Assembly: GCA_029856425.1 (NCBI GenBank)
Contig: JAHQWZ010000110.1
Location: 1 to 6,290 of the forward strand
DNA: 6,290 nt
Source: Candidatus Thorarchaeota archaeon
GTDB taxonomy: Archaea > Asgardarchaeota > Thorarchaeia > Thorarchaeales > Thorarchaeaceae
Reading direction: 5' to 3'
Shown here: piece by piece, positions 1-6,087 of the stretch
How positions within the stretch are numbered: position 1 is the first letter of the stretch
Layout: the number at the start of each line of letters is the position of its first letter
The notes under the pieces: generated by a model
What the model saw: only the letters and a program-made list of their open reading frames with translations
Told to the model about the DNA's origin: nothing
Database searches by the model: none
Position numbers and translations under genes: made by a program

Positions 1-966
1 CTTGCAAGCGGAGCTGAGCACCTAAGAGAGCGATTCGAGCAACATGGATTTCGTGTGTTCACATCGAATCTCAATTATGATAGCAGACGTCTCTTTCCAA
101 ACACCGACATCTATGCCAGATTGGGCAGAGTATCTGAGCTCTCCAACCGCAAGGTAATTGTCATCCAAAGCTGCACTGGTGCAGGACCTGCTGAATATGA
201 GTACTATACAACTTCAGATCGAGTTCTTGAGTTACTCCTTCTTCTTGATATTTTAGCACGGCCGGTCGCTGTTAAGAAGATTGGACACAAGCAGTTCAAG
301 GAAACTCCAATCACACCACCTTCTAGGATAGAGGTGGTCCTAACTTTTCAACCATTCGCCCTCCAAGACAAGTCTTTCTTGACTGGAGAAGCATCCGCTG
401 GCAGATGGGCTACTCAACAAATATCCCTAGCCTGCGATAAAATCTGGGTTGTAAATCCACATGCACCTGATAGTCTGCCATGGGTGAAAGACCTCATAGA
501 AAAGGGTCTATATCAAGAAATCGACGTCATTCCAGACCTCATAGATTTTGGTCGTGAAACATTTGGCTTTACAGATTGCCTAGTAGTAACTCCAGATGAG
601 GGAGCCAAGCAGCGATATGATATCGAGGGATTTGGCAAAAGCCGCACAAACTCATACTGCGTCGAGCTTCATGGAAAGCTTGATGTAAAAGGAAGGCAAA
701 TCATAGTCATTGATGATCTCACAAAGAGTGGGAGTACTTTATTGAAAGCTGCAGAACGACTCTATGAACTTGGCGCATCTGATGTGGGTATGGCGGTGGC
801 ACACGTTCTACCGCTTGTGGATAGAGGCGAGAAGCTCTTAGAGGCTTTGATTGAAAAGAGTAAAGAAAAAATCGTGACAACAAACACTGTCAGAACTCAT
901 GCTTTTTGTGAGGATGAACCCAGATTGACTTACAATATAGTTGACACACTTGTCAAGACACTTTAA
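1..966 (+). CDS. Ribose-phosphate pyrophosphokinase (PRPP synthetase) homologue, divergent, 5' partial
   Basis: PRPP synthetase family enzymes transfer pyrophosphate from ATP to ribose 5-phosphate in the cytoplasm, giving PRPP for nucleotide, His and Trp synthesis. The frame is open from base 1 (321 residues visible), so the GTG at 55 is not the true start; only a few N-terminal residues should be missing. Family landmarks in visible numbering are LFPNTDIYARL (31-41, the FPDGE..VR region), FALQDK (119-124, normally YARQDR), NPHA (152-155, normally DLHA), TPDEGAKQR (197-205), GKSRT (212-216, catalytic loop region) and the PRPP-binding loop IDDLTKSGSTL (237-247). The ARQD arginine is Leu121 here. 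The loop reads DDLxxSGxT rather than DDMIDTGGT, which recalls plant class II enzymes (from memory). The family assignment is good. Actual PRPP synthase activity is less certain, since a regulatory paralogue or another donor specificity is possible. The gene ends 21 nt from the convergent winged-helix gene. Confidence 0.83.
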   Translation, partial: LASGAEHLRERFEQHGFRVFTSNLNYDSRRLFPNTDIYARLGRVSELSNRKVIVIQSCTGAGPAEYEYYTTSDRVLELLLLLDILARPVAVKKIGHKQFKETPITPPSRIEVVLTFQPFALQDKSFLTGEASAGRWATQQISLACDKIWVVNPHAPDSLPWVKDLIEKGLYQEIDVIPDLIDFGRETFGFTDCLVVTPDEGAKQRYDIEGFGKSRTNSYCVELHGKLDVKGRQIIVIDDLTKSGSTLLKAAERLYELGASDVGMAVAHVLPLVDRGEKLLEALIEKSKEKIVTTNTVRTHAFCEDEPRLTYNIVDTLVKTL

Positions 967-987
967 TCTGATAGGCTAGAGTTCATT

Positions 988-1221
988 TTAATCAATATAA
1001 TCCTGAGCCCCTGATTTTGCAGCCCATGCCTTTTCCGTTCCCCGTTCAACCAAATCGCGCTTCTCCAAATCATTGAGGGCCATGATGACCTCGTTTTGAT
1101 TGCACTCTATGTGTCGCATTTGAAGAGTTCTTGTTATTGCAGCTGCTCTGCGGTTGTCTTCCAGAATTAGTGCAAGTATTTTGCGTTGCAATTCAGTAAT
1201 CTCTTCACTCATATTCAACAC
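988..1221 (-). CDS. Small winged-helix DNA-binding protein
   Basis: This is a 77-residue protein built like a lone winged helix. A first helix (about residues 8-21, ITELQRKILALILE) leads into A27-L33, then a helix rich in A/L/E (43-55, NEVIMALNDLEKR), then LVERG and KAWAAK (57-69) as the wing. The pattern of hydrophobic positions and the closing 'DLVERG...WAAK' match archaeal MarR/ArsR-like single-domain regulators, so binding DNA as a transcription regulator is the inferred role. No ligand domain or metal cysteine pair is present. The start is uncertain between GTG at 1221 (GAGAAGGG lies about 9 nt upstream) and ATG at 1212, which gives MSEEITEL. It is transcribed away from the nucleoside phosphorylase and a short inverted repeat lies just upstream, so it may regulate itself or its neighbour. 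The target cannot be read from sequence. Confidence 0.72.
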   Translation of the reverse strand: MLNMSEEITELQRKILALILEDNRRAAAITRTLQMRHIECNQNEVIMALNDLEKRDLVERGTEKAWAAKSGAQDYID

Positions 1222-1229
1222 TGGACCAC

Positions 1230-1243
1230 GCCCTTCTCAGGGC
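1230..1243. repeat. Perfect inverted repeat in the divergent regulatory region
   Basis: GCCCT-TCTC-AGGGC is a perfect 5-bp dyad around a 4-nt spacer. It lies 8-22 nt upstream of the GTG start of the winged-helix gene, between that start and the weak TATA-like stretch at 1246-1253. It could be an operator for an autoregulating dimeric winged-helix protein, or a small hairpin in the 5' end of the message. A dyad this short can arise by chance. Confidence 0.35.
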
Positions 1244-1245
1244 TC

Positions 1246-1253
1246 TTTTAAGG
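1246..1253 (-). promoter_or_regulatory. Possible TATA-like element for the winged-helix gene
   Basis: On the minus strand this reads CTTAAAAG, about 25-32 nt upstream of the GTG at 1221. That spacing would put a transcription start within a few bases of the start codon, as in short-leader archaeal messages. The match to an archaeal TATA box is weak. A second A/T-rich stretch, TCTAAATA at 1258-1265, could serve the divergent nucleoside phosphorylase with a leader of about 50 nt. Both calls rest on position and composition only. Confidence 0.25.
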
Positions 1254-1335
1254 CTATCTCTAAATAAGGCTGAAGGCCATTCCATCGAAACGCTTTTCTT
1301 ATGGACTGGATGGGCGCCTGTGGGTTGGCTAATGG

Positions 1336-2079
1336 ATGCAACACAATAAGGAATATCACATTGACATCGCACCTGGAGAAATGCCTGAACTCGTACTATT
1401 GCCTGGAGACCCAGACAGATCAAGATTAATCGCTGAGCAGTTTTTTGACAACCCAGTTGAAGTCGCAAGGAAACGCGAATACTGGAGTTTCAAAGGTACT
1501 TACAATGGAGTGCCTGTTGGAGTATGCTCGACGGGGATAGGTTGCCCATCAGCTGCTATTGCTATCGAAGAACTAGTGAAAGCAGGTTGTAGAGTCTTCA
1601 TCCGAGTAGGAACAGCGGGTGCAATAAACCCAGACCTCAAGGCGGGAGATGTGATTATTTTCACCGGATCTGTGAGAGATGACGGAACCTCTAGGCAATA
1701 CGTTCCGCTTGAGTTTCCAGCAGTGGCAGATCTGGAGGTCACAATGGGACTCATGGCGGCTGCAAAGAAGCGGGATGCCAAGTACTACGTAGGGATTGGG
1801 CACAGCAAGGATTCGTTCTATAGTGAGTATCCGGAGTTTGTAGCAAATCCTGAGGCAATGAGAGAGCATTGGGAGTCTTTGAAAAAGGCTAATGTACTAG
1901 CCACGGAAATGGAGTCAGCTGCACTCTTTGTCATTGGTCACCTTCGAGGAGTGAAGGTGGGAACAATCTGCGTTATTGTAGGGGAGAACATAGACAAAGA
2001 AGCCAAGATTGTTGGGAAGCCACCACTGGACGATCTTGTGACAATTGCGCTTGATGCCTTAATAGCATTCAAACAATAG
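1336..2079 (+). CDS. Nucleoside phosphorylase, uridine phosphorylase family
   Basis: A cytoplasmic salvage enzyme (247 residues; E. coli Udp about 253) that splits a nucleoside with phosphate into a free base and ribose 1-phosphate. The NP-I fold is clear: LLPGDPDR (21-28) gives the phosphate-binding Gly24 and Arg28; STGIG (65-69); RVGTAGAI (90-97) gives Arg90 and Thr93; EFPAVADLE (126-134) is Udp-like; DSFY (159-162) supplies the stacking Phe; ATEMESAAL (189-197) holds the ribose-contacting Met192 and Glu193. The Udp uracil-binding Q-x-R after FYPG is not kept (FYSEYPEF here). After VIV the sequence is GEN (216-218), where purine phosphorylases carry SD and Udp carries NR. The base specificity is therefore open, and a purine or other nucleoside is possible. 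ATG 1336 is the first start after an in-frame TAA at 1330; no clear Shine-Dalgarno precedes it. Confidence 0.92.
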   Translation: MQHNKEYHIDIAPGEMPELVLLPGDPDRSRLIAEQFFDNPVEVARKREYWSFKGTYNGVPVGVCSTGIGCPSAAIAIEELVKAGCRVFIRVGTAGAINPDLKAGDVIIFTGSVRDDGTSRQYVPLEFPAVADLEVTMGLMAAAKKRDAKYYVGIGHSKDSFYSEYPEFVANPEAMREHWESLKKANVLATEMESAALFVIGHLRGVKVGTICVIVGENIDKEAKIVGKPPLDDLVTIALDALIAFKQ

Positions 2080-2104
2080 AAGCTCCAATACGGGCATATC
2101 CACT

Positions 2105-2866
2105 CTAAATTCCGCCAAACCACACTTTCTTCTGAACAGCCATATGAAGATTTTCGGCTGTGGCCTTGTCCAATCCCGTTGTAAGAGCGAGCTGTTCAGC
2201 ACTTGTAGCCACTATGTCGGTTACATTTGCATAACCTGCATTGAATATTGCATTTATCGTAGGATCAGGAATTCCCAGCTCCATGAGAACACTCCGAAGC
2301 TCCACTTTGCTGGTCTCATCTGCAGCAGGGGGTTTTACTCCAGGAAGCTCCTGCTCCAGAGGGTCCTCCATGGCAGGCGTCTTTTTAGCTTCTGGAGGTT
2401 CTGATGGTGCAGATGGCTTTCGTGCTGGAGCACCACCGTGCTCAGCAATAAATGATGGCCGCAGCATTACGAGTCCAGTAATGAGCATTGCAATGAGAAG
2501 GGGAACAAGGAAAATGCTGTCTATGTCCAAACCAATCAACGTGCCTCCCTCACCGGGTGCCAGTAATCCATTCTGTATCCCATTTAATATGAGGTCTAAC
2601 CAAGAGTCGCCAGATAGGTCAGTGGCTAAGAACAGCCAGAGTGGAGAGAAGAGAGCGAAGCCTCCGGCTTCGAATATGATGAACTCGCGAAATATTCCCC
2701 TCCGTCTGGCATAAACAAATAATGGAGGCACAAGTGCAATACCAATAGAAATGAAGAACCAGTTAACATACATTGACCAATCGCCACTAATTTTCGGGTA
2801 TATACTGCCCATGAAGATGATACCTGGTAGAAGTGCACCAATGAAGACACCGAAGCCATATCTCAT
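2105..2866 (-). CDS. Multi-pass membrane protein with C-terminal helix-hairpin-helix domain
   Basis: A 253-residue protein with two parts. Residues 4-23, 32-53, 61-82 and 117-135 are strongly hydrophobic and look like four membrane segments; RRR at 54-56 suggests a cytoplasmic loop. A proline/alanine/charged linker (about 144-186) follows. Residues 188-248 then form a RadA/Rad51 N-terminal-like helix-hairpin-helix domain: ELGIPDPTINAIFNAGY, a short linker, then TSAEQLALTTGLDKATAENL. Such domains bind DNA or proteins. An even number of segments would place both ends on the same side, consistent with a cytoplasmic HhH domain. The ATG start is supported by GAGGTGAG on the minus strand (2875-2882), 8 nt before it. 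The function is unknown; tethering DNA or a partner protein to the membrane is only an inference. It converges on the nucleoside phosphorylase (25-nt gap) and diverges from wecB. Confidence 0.85.
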   Translation of the reverse strand: MRYGFGVFIGALLPGIIFMGSIYPKISGDWSMYVNWFFISIGIALVPPLFVYARRRGIFREFIIFEAGGFALFSPLWLFLATDLSGDSWLDLILNGIQNGLLAPGEGGTLIGLDIDSIFLVPLLIAMLITGLVMLRPSFIAEHGGAPARKPSAPSEPPEAKKTPAMEDPLEQELPGVKPPAADETSKVELRSVLMELGIPDPTINAIFNAGYANVTDIVATSAEQLALTTGLDKATAENLHMAVQKKVWFGGI

Positions 2867-2874
2867 GCTTCTAA

Positions 2875-2882
2875 CTCACCTC
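2875..2882 (-). promoter_or_regulatory. Shine-Dalgarno of the membrane-HhH gene
   Basis: The minus strand reads GAGGTGAG, close to the full anti-16S complement, 8 nt before the ATG at 2866. It fixes that start. A TTTATCT stretch (2903-2909, minus) lies at a distance that could make it the TATA box, with a very short leader. Confidence 0.65.
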
Positions 2883-2940
2883 TGACACGCTGGAACGAAT
2901 CAAGATAAAGTCCAACTTCTTTTAGATGTTTTGAGAATGT

Positions 2941-3027
2941 ATGTCCGCCTCTAAATCATGGATGCAGAGGACCAAAGAACGTCAAGCTTATGAGCGCCGA
3001 ACAAGTTTCTTTGACTGGATGATTTGA
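2941..3027 (+). CDS. Possible small leader ORF ahead of wecB
   Basis: An ATG-started frame of 28 codons (a shorter start is ATG 2962, 21 codons) whose TGA at 3025-3027 directly abuts the TTG start of wecB, in the same frame. The peptide is basic and aromatic (MQRTKERQAY...FFDWMI). No good ribosome binding site precedes either ATG and I recognise no family. It could be a leader peptide that couples translation to wecB, a remnant of an N-terminal extension cut off by a stop, or chance. Confidence that it is translated is low. Confidence 0.22.
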   Translation: MSASKSWMQRTKERQAYERRTSFFDWMI

Positions 3028-4113
3028 TTGAGACCGTTCATCGTTGTGGGTACGAGGCCAGAGATTGTAAAGATGGCACCTATAATCTATGAATGCGAGG
3101 CAAGAGGAATTAATTACTATTTCCTCCATACCGGGCAGCACTATTCAGAGTTTATGAGCAGCTCATTCTTTGACGATATGGGAATCCGTGCACCCGACAA
3201 GAATCTGAATATAGGCTCCGGATCTCAATCAGAGCAGACTGCTAAGGCGCTCATAGGAATTGAAAGGGAACTCCTCAACCAAGAGCCGGATTTGGTTCTT
3301 GTTCAGGGAGATACAAACGCTGTCCTTTCAGCTACACTTGCTGCAGTGAAGCTAGGGATACCAACGGCGCATATTGAGGCAGGTCTCAGGAGCTATGATA
3401 CACGAATGCCGGAGGAGCATAATAGGCGCTTGACAGATCACGCCTCCGATTATCTCTTTGCACCAACCGAGAACTCAGCGAAGATACTGAGGAAGGAGAG
3501 CGTGTTGGGCAAAATCTTTGTCACAGGAAATACTGTGATTGATGCGCTAGAGAATAGACTTCCTATCGCTTTGAGTAGAGCGAACCAAAAACACATCACT
3601 GATTTCGATGATTTCGCATTGCTGACTCTGCACCGAGCTGAAAACGTAGATGACAGGAATGTACTAGAGGGACTGATAGAGGGTTTAATCTCACTTGAGA
3701 TTGATATATTATTTCCAGCGCATCCGAGGACTATGAAGCAACTCACTGAGTTTGAACTCGTGTCTAGAATCAAGAATGATGGACATATACAAATAATCGA
3801 ACCTGTTGCATATCTTGATTTCCTCTCACTTATGAGGAATTGTTCATTCATACTAACTGACTCCGGAGGAATTCAGGAAGAAGCAACAGCGCCATCAATC
3901 AATAAGAGAGTCTTTGTCCTAAGAACCTCGACAGAAAGACCTGAGGCAGTAGATTCAGGACATGCCATGGTAGTGGGAGTGAATCCTAAGAAGTTCCCAA
4001 GCATGATTAGAGATGGAATTCGAGAAGGCTTGGATAAGATACGGCCATGCCCATACGGCAAAGGTGACGCTTCAAAAAAGATTCTGAACATCCTTAGCAA
4101 GGAGATTGAGTAG
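3028..4113 (+). CDS. wecB: UDP-N-acetylglucosamine 2-epimerase (non-hydrolysing)
   Basis: Interconverts UDP-GlcNAc and UDP-ManNAc in the cytoplasm, feeding UDP-ManNAc (and usually UDP-ManNAcA) into surface glycans. At 361 residues it is full length. The GT-B family motifs are in order: VGTRPEIVKMAP (7-18, Lys15), HTGQH (34-38), QGDT (93-96, Asp95), HIEAGLRS (115-122, Glu117), MPEEHNR (127-133, Glu130), TLHRAEN (200-206, His202), PAHPR (230-234), DSGGIQEEA (278-286) and TERPEA (302-307). All residues known to matter in bacterial WecB are present, so an active enzyme is likely. The start is TTG 3028: the codon before it is TGA, and the next ATG (codon 16) would remove GTRPE. Upstream GGATGAT is only a weak ribosome site. 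surE follows after 75 nt on the same strand. No ManNAc dehydrogenase (wecC) is in view. Confidence 0.96.
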   Translation: MRPFIVVGTRPEIVKMAPIIYECEARGINYYFLHTGQHYSEFMSSSFFDDMGIRAPDKNLNIGSGSQSEQTAKALIGIERELLNQEPDLVLVQGDTNAVLSATLAAVKLGIPTAHIEAGLRSYDTRMPEEHNRRLTDHASDYLFAPTENSAKILRKESVLGKIFVTGNTVIDALENRLPIALSRANQKHITDFDDFALLTLHRAENVDDRNVLEGLIEGLISLEIDILFPAHPRTMKQLTEFELVSRIKNDGHIQIIEPVAYLDFLSLMRNCSFILTDSGGIQEEATAPSINKRVFVLRTSTERPEAVDSGHAMVVGVNPKKFPSMIRDGIREGLDKIRPCPYGKGDASKKILNILSKEIE

Positions 4114-4135
4114 GAAAGATATGTTTGTTCCGTCA

Positions 4136-4169
4136 GTCTTATCTTCAACCAAAGTCAGGCCAATAAGAC
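4136..4169 (+). repeat. Inverted repeat in the wecB-surE gap
   Basis: GTCTTAT (4136-4142) and ATAAGAC (4163-4169) are perfect 7-bp complements around a 20-nt loop. The pair ends just before the surE Shine-Dalgarno (AGGAGA, 4175-4180). It could form a hairpin at the 5' side of surE, or be a weak binding site. It has no T-run to make it a terminator. Confidence 0.3.
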
Positions 4170-4188
4170 ATCCTAGGAGAGTTAGAAA

Positions 4189-4968
4189 TTGCATAAAGTC
4201 TGTCTTACAAACGATGATGGGCCATATAGTAGCGGCTTATTGAAGCTGGCTGAATCATTGTCTTCGCATATGGATATAGTCATTGTTGTACCAGATGGCG
4301 AACGTAGTGCGTCTGGAAAGGCATTGACTCTGAATAGACCGCTACGTATTAAGAAGGTCAAGAGTGCAAATGGCTTTGAGATGATTATTCATGATGGATC
4401 GCCGGCAGACTCAGTTGTGCTTGCAGAGAGTCTTATTGAGGGCATTGGTCTTTTCGTATCAGGGATCAATGCAGGAGCAAATCTTGGATATCAGAGCATG
4501 TTCACCAGCGGAACAGTAGGCGCTGCGATAGAGGCGGCTTTGATGGGATTCCCTGCAATTGCAGCATCATTAGTAGTTGAGCCCAATGAATGGTTCAACA
4601 GCGCAGACAAAGAGCGCGACTATACTAAGATTTGCGAAGTGATTCGCAACGTGGTCCTCAGAGTGTTGAATAAAGGACTTCCAAAGGGGATTGATGCACT
4701 TAACCTGAATTTTCCCTCGTCTATTTCTGAAGCAAGCGAAATTGTTGCGACTAAGCCTGCAAGGGTAAGGATAAGTAACGAGCTCGAAAAGAGACTTGAC
4801 CCAAATCAGAGTCCCTATTATTGGCTGAAGGGAGTTCACAATGATCCATCTCAAGGTTCGGATGCAGATATTGTGCTAAATAATGGGAATATCTCAATAT
4901 CACCCATCATTATCGATGCTGCTACCGACAAGGAGATCGATTTGCTAAACGAATTTATTTCTGATTGA
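4189..4968 (+). CDS. surE: 5'/3'-nucleotidase SurE
   Basis: A metal-dependent phosphatase that removes phosphate from nucleoside monophosphates (and in some cases short polyphosphate); cytoplasmic, linked to nucleotide turnover and stress survival. At 259 residues it matches the usual length of about 250. Metal and active-site landmarks are in place: LTNDDG (6-11, Asp9 and Asp10), PDGERSASG (35-43, with Ser40 in the usual RSA.S spot), DGSPADSV (69-76, normally GTPTDCV) and SGINAGANLG (91-100, metal ligand Asn94), followed by SGTVGAAIEA and the late YYWL segment. The TTG start is supported by AGGAGA 9-10 nt upstream, and no ATG fits the conserved N-terminus. Probably cotranscribed with wecB (75-nt gap), though a hairpin lies between them. 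The last 14 bp overlap the end of the opposing HypE-like gene. Confidence 0.96.
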   Translation: MHKVCLTNDDGPYSSGLLKLAESLSSHMDIVIVVPDGERSASGKALTLNRPLRIKKVKSANGFEMIIHDGSPADSVVLAESLIEGIGLFVSGINAGANLGYQSMFTSGTVGAAIEAALMGFPAIAASLVVEPNEWFNSADKERDYTKICEVIRNVVLRVLNKGLPKGIDALNLNFPSSISEASEIVATKPARVRISNELEKRLDPNQSPYYWLKGVHNDPSQGSDADIVLNNGNISISPIIIDAATDKEIDLLNEFISD

Positions 4969-5965
4969 GTTTCTTCAGAGCATCCCAGATCGCATCTTTC
5001 TTGGGGCGATGCATTTGAATAGACTCGCCTTTTCTTGTACCTTTTCTTACAGAAGCTTCAGAGGATATCTTGCCAAGAATGGTTGCCTGTATGCCTCGTG
5101 CTTCCAGAGCTTCAACAACAGATTCGGCACCTTCCGGCGCACATGTCATCAACAGGCAGCCGCTACTAATAAGCTCCAGCACATTGACTGAAAGAACATC
5201 ACATATTGCTGAGGTTGCTTCATGAATCGCGATGGAATCCAGGTTGATTTCAAATCCGACTTGACTGGCATCACAAATCTCATGAAGACCTCCCAATATA
5301 CCCCCCTCAGTTGGGTCGTGCATCGCTGTGATTTGTCCTGTTCTAAAAGCGATAATCCCATCTTCTACAACGCTGATTTGACTACGCAGGCTCAGAGCTT
5401 CATCGACTATTTCTGGGCTCAAGCGCTCAGTTAGGCTAGGCGCTCCTTCCGCGGCCAAGATTGCTGTACCTTCGATGGCCGCTGTCTTTGACATTATTAT
5501 GGTATCACCGGGTTTTGCACCTGAAGAAGTCACATACTGATTCTCAGTTGCCACACCCATCATGAAACCCGCGATGATTGGCCTGTCAATGCCCTCAGTG
5601 ATCTCGGTGTGCCCACCAGCAACGGTGATATCAAGCGATATTGCAGCTTCATGAATCTGAGTCATAATTCGTTCCAAATCTGACTCTCCAAATCCTAATG
5701 GAAGAATTATAGATGCAAGGAACCATCGAGGACGGATTCCGAAGGCCGCTATATCATTCGCATTGATGTGAACAGCAAGCCATCCAATGTCTTCAACAGA
5801 TCCGGTAATTGGGTCAGTTGCTGCGACGATGATAGAATCACCAATTCGAATCAATGAGGCATCCTCACCGATGGCTGGACCTAGAAGGAGATCCTTGTCT
5901 TCTTTTCCTAGATGAGCGAATACAATCCGTTCAAGTACATCTGGGGGAACTTTCCCTGGTAGCAA
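4955..5965 (-). CDS. AIR synthase-related protein, HypE-like without C-terminal Cys
   Basis: An ATP-binding protein of the PurM/HypE/ThiL/SelD superfamily, 336 residues, both domains present. The N-terminal domain has IGEDAS (32-37), ATDPITG (49-55), VHINANDIAAFGIRPRW (65-81) and AGGHTEITEG (116-125). The C-terminal domain starts near PGDTIIMSK and contains MHDPTEGGILGGLHEI, the counterpart of the DPTRGG loop of HypE. True HypE ends in PRIC, whose cysteine is carbamoylated and dehydrated to make the hydrogenase CN ligand; this protein ends KKLNQK, so that reaction is not expected. GGHTE instead of GDTK also sets it apart from HypE. The substrate is unknown. The TTG start is supported by AGGAG 9 nt upstream (5975-5979, minus) and by an in-frame stop 8 codons before it. 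No other hyp or hydrogenase gene is in the window. Confidence 0.88.
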   Translation of the reverse strand: MLPGKVPPDVLERIVFAHLGKEDKDLLLGPAIGEDASLIRIGDSIIVAATDPITGSVEDIGWLAVHINANDIAAFGIRPRWFLASIILPLGFGESDLERIMTQIHEAAISLDITVAGGHTEITEGIDRPIIAGFMMGVATENQYVTSSGAKPGDTIIMSKTAAIEGTAILAAEGAPSLTERLSPEIVDEALSLRSQISVVEDGIIAFRTGQITAMHDPTEGGILGGLHEICDASQVGFEINLDSIAIHEATSAICDVLSVNVLELISSGCLLMTCAPEGAESVVEALEARGIQATILGKISSEASVRKGTRKGESIQMHRPKKDAIWDALKKLNQK

Positions 5966-5974
5966 TATCTGGTA

Positions 5975-5979
5975 CTCCT
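5975..5979 (-). promoter_or_regulatory. Shine-Dalgarno deciding the TTG start of the HypE-like gene
   Basis: The minus strand reads AGGAG, 9 nt before TTG 5965. The only in-frame alternative upstream region runs seven codons to a TAG and has no ATG, GTG or TTG. The next internal candidates would cut into the conserved N-terminus. Confidence 0.6.
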
Positions 5980-5986
5980 GTGGATT

Positions 5987-6000
5987 CTAGGTGCGCATCA
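5987..6000. repeat. Upstream motif copy 1 (CTAGGTGCGCATCA)
   Basis: A 14-bp motif that recurs at 6088-6101 with one mismatch. This copy lies 22-35 nt before the TTG of the HypE-like gene. It is centred on the self-complementary core TGCGCA, but its left half departs from full symmetry. Confidence 0.45.
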
Positions 6001-6087
6001 GTCCTGTGCCTATTGCATGAAAAGGAAATTCATCGAAACCCCGTACAGGGCTCTCCTAACTCACTATGACAACAGACTTCTCTCGGA

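Noticed and set aside
55..966. PRPP synthetase homologue starting at GTG 55
   Set aside because: The frame stays open to base 1 and the upstream residues fit the family N-terminal helix, so the gene is cut by the window edge.
1205..1869. Overlapping minus-strand frames opposite the nucleoside phosphorylase
   Set aside because: The + strand protein matches the uridine phosphorylase family throughout; the antisense frames match nothing and mutually overlap.
2241..2714. Long + strand open frame opposite the membrane-HhH gene
   Set aside because: It is antisense to a gene with clear membrane segments, an HhH domain and a strong ribosome site. Its translation is Ser/Gly-rich shadow sequence.
3025..3027. 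TGA read as selenocysteine joining the small ORF to WecB
   Set aside because: WecB proteins start right at the (M)xxxxxGTRPE segment, so no extension is needed, and I see no SECIS-like structure.
2867..3027. tRNA or small RNA in the divergent region upstream of wecB
   Set aside because: No cloverleaf, TTCRANNC arm or strong stem; only a 5-bp CCTCT/AGAGG pair with a 13-nt loop.
3450..3851. Minus-strand open frame of 133 codons inside wecB
   Set aside because: It lies entirely opposite conserved WecB motifs, and its Ser-rich composition is typical of an antisense shadow.
4955..5965. Hydrogenase maturation locus
   Set aside because: There is only one HypE-like gene, it lacks the PRIC tail, and no other hyp or hydrogenase subunit gene is present.
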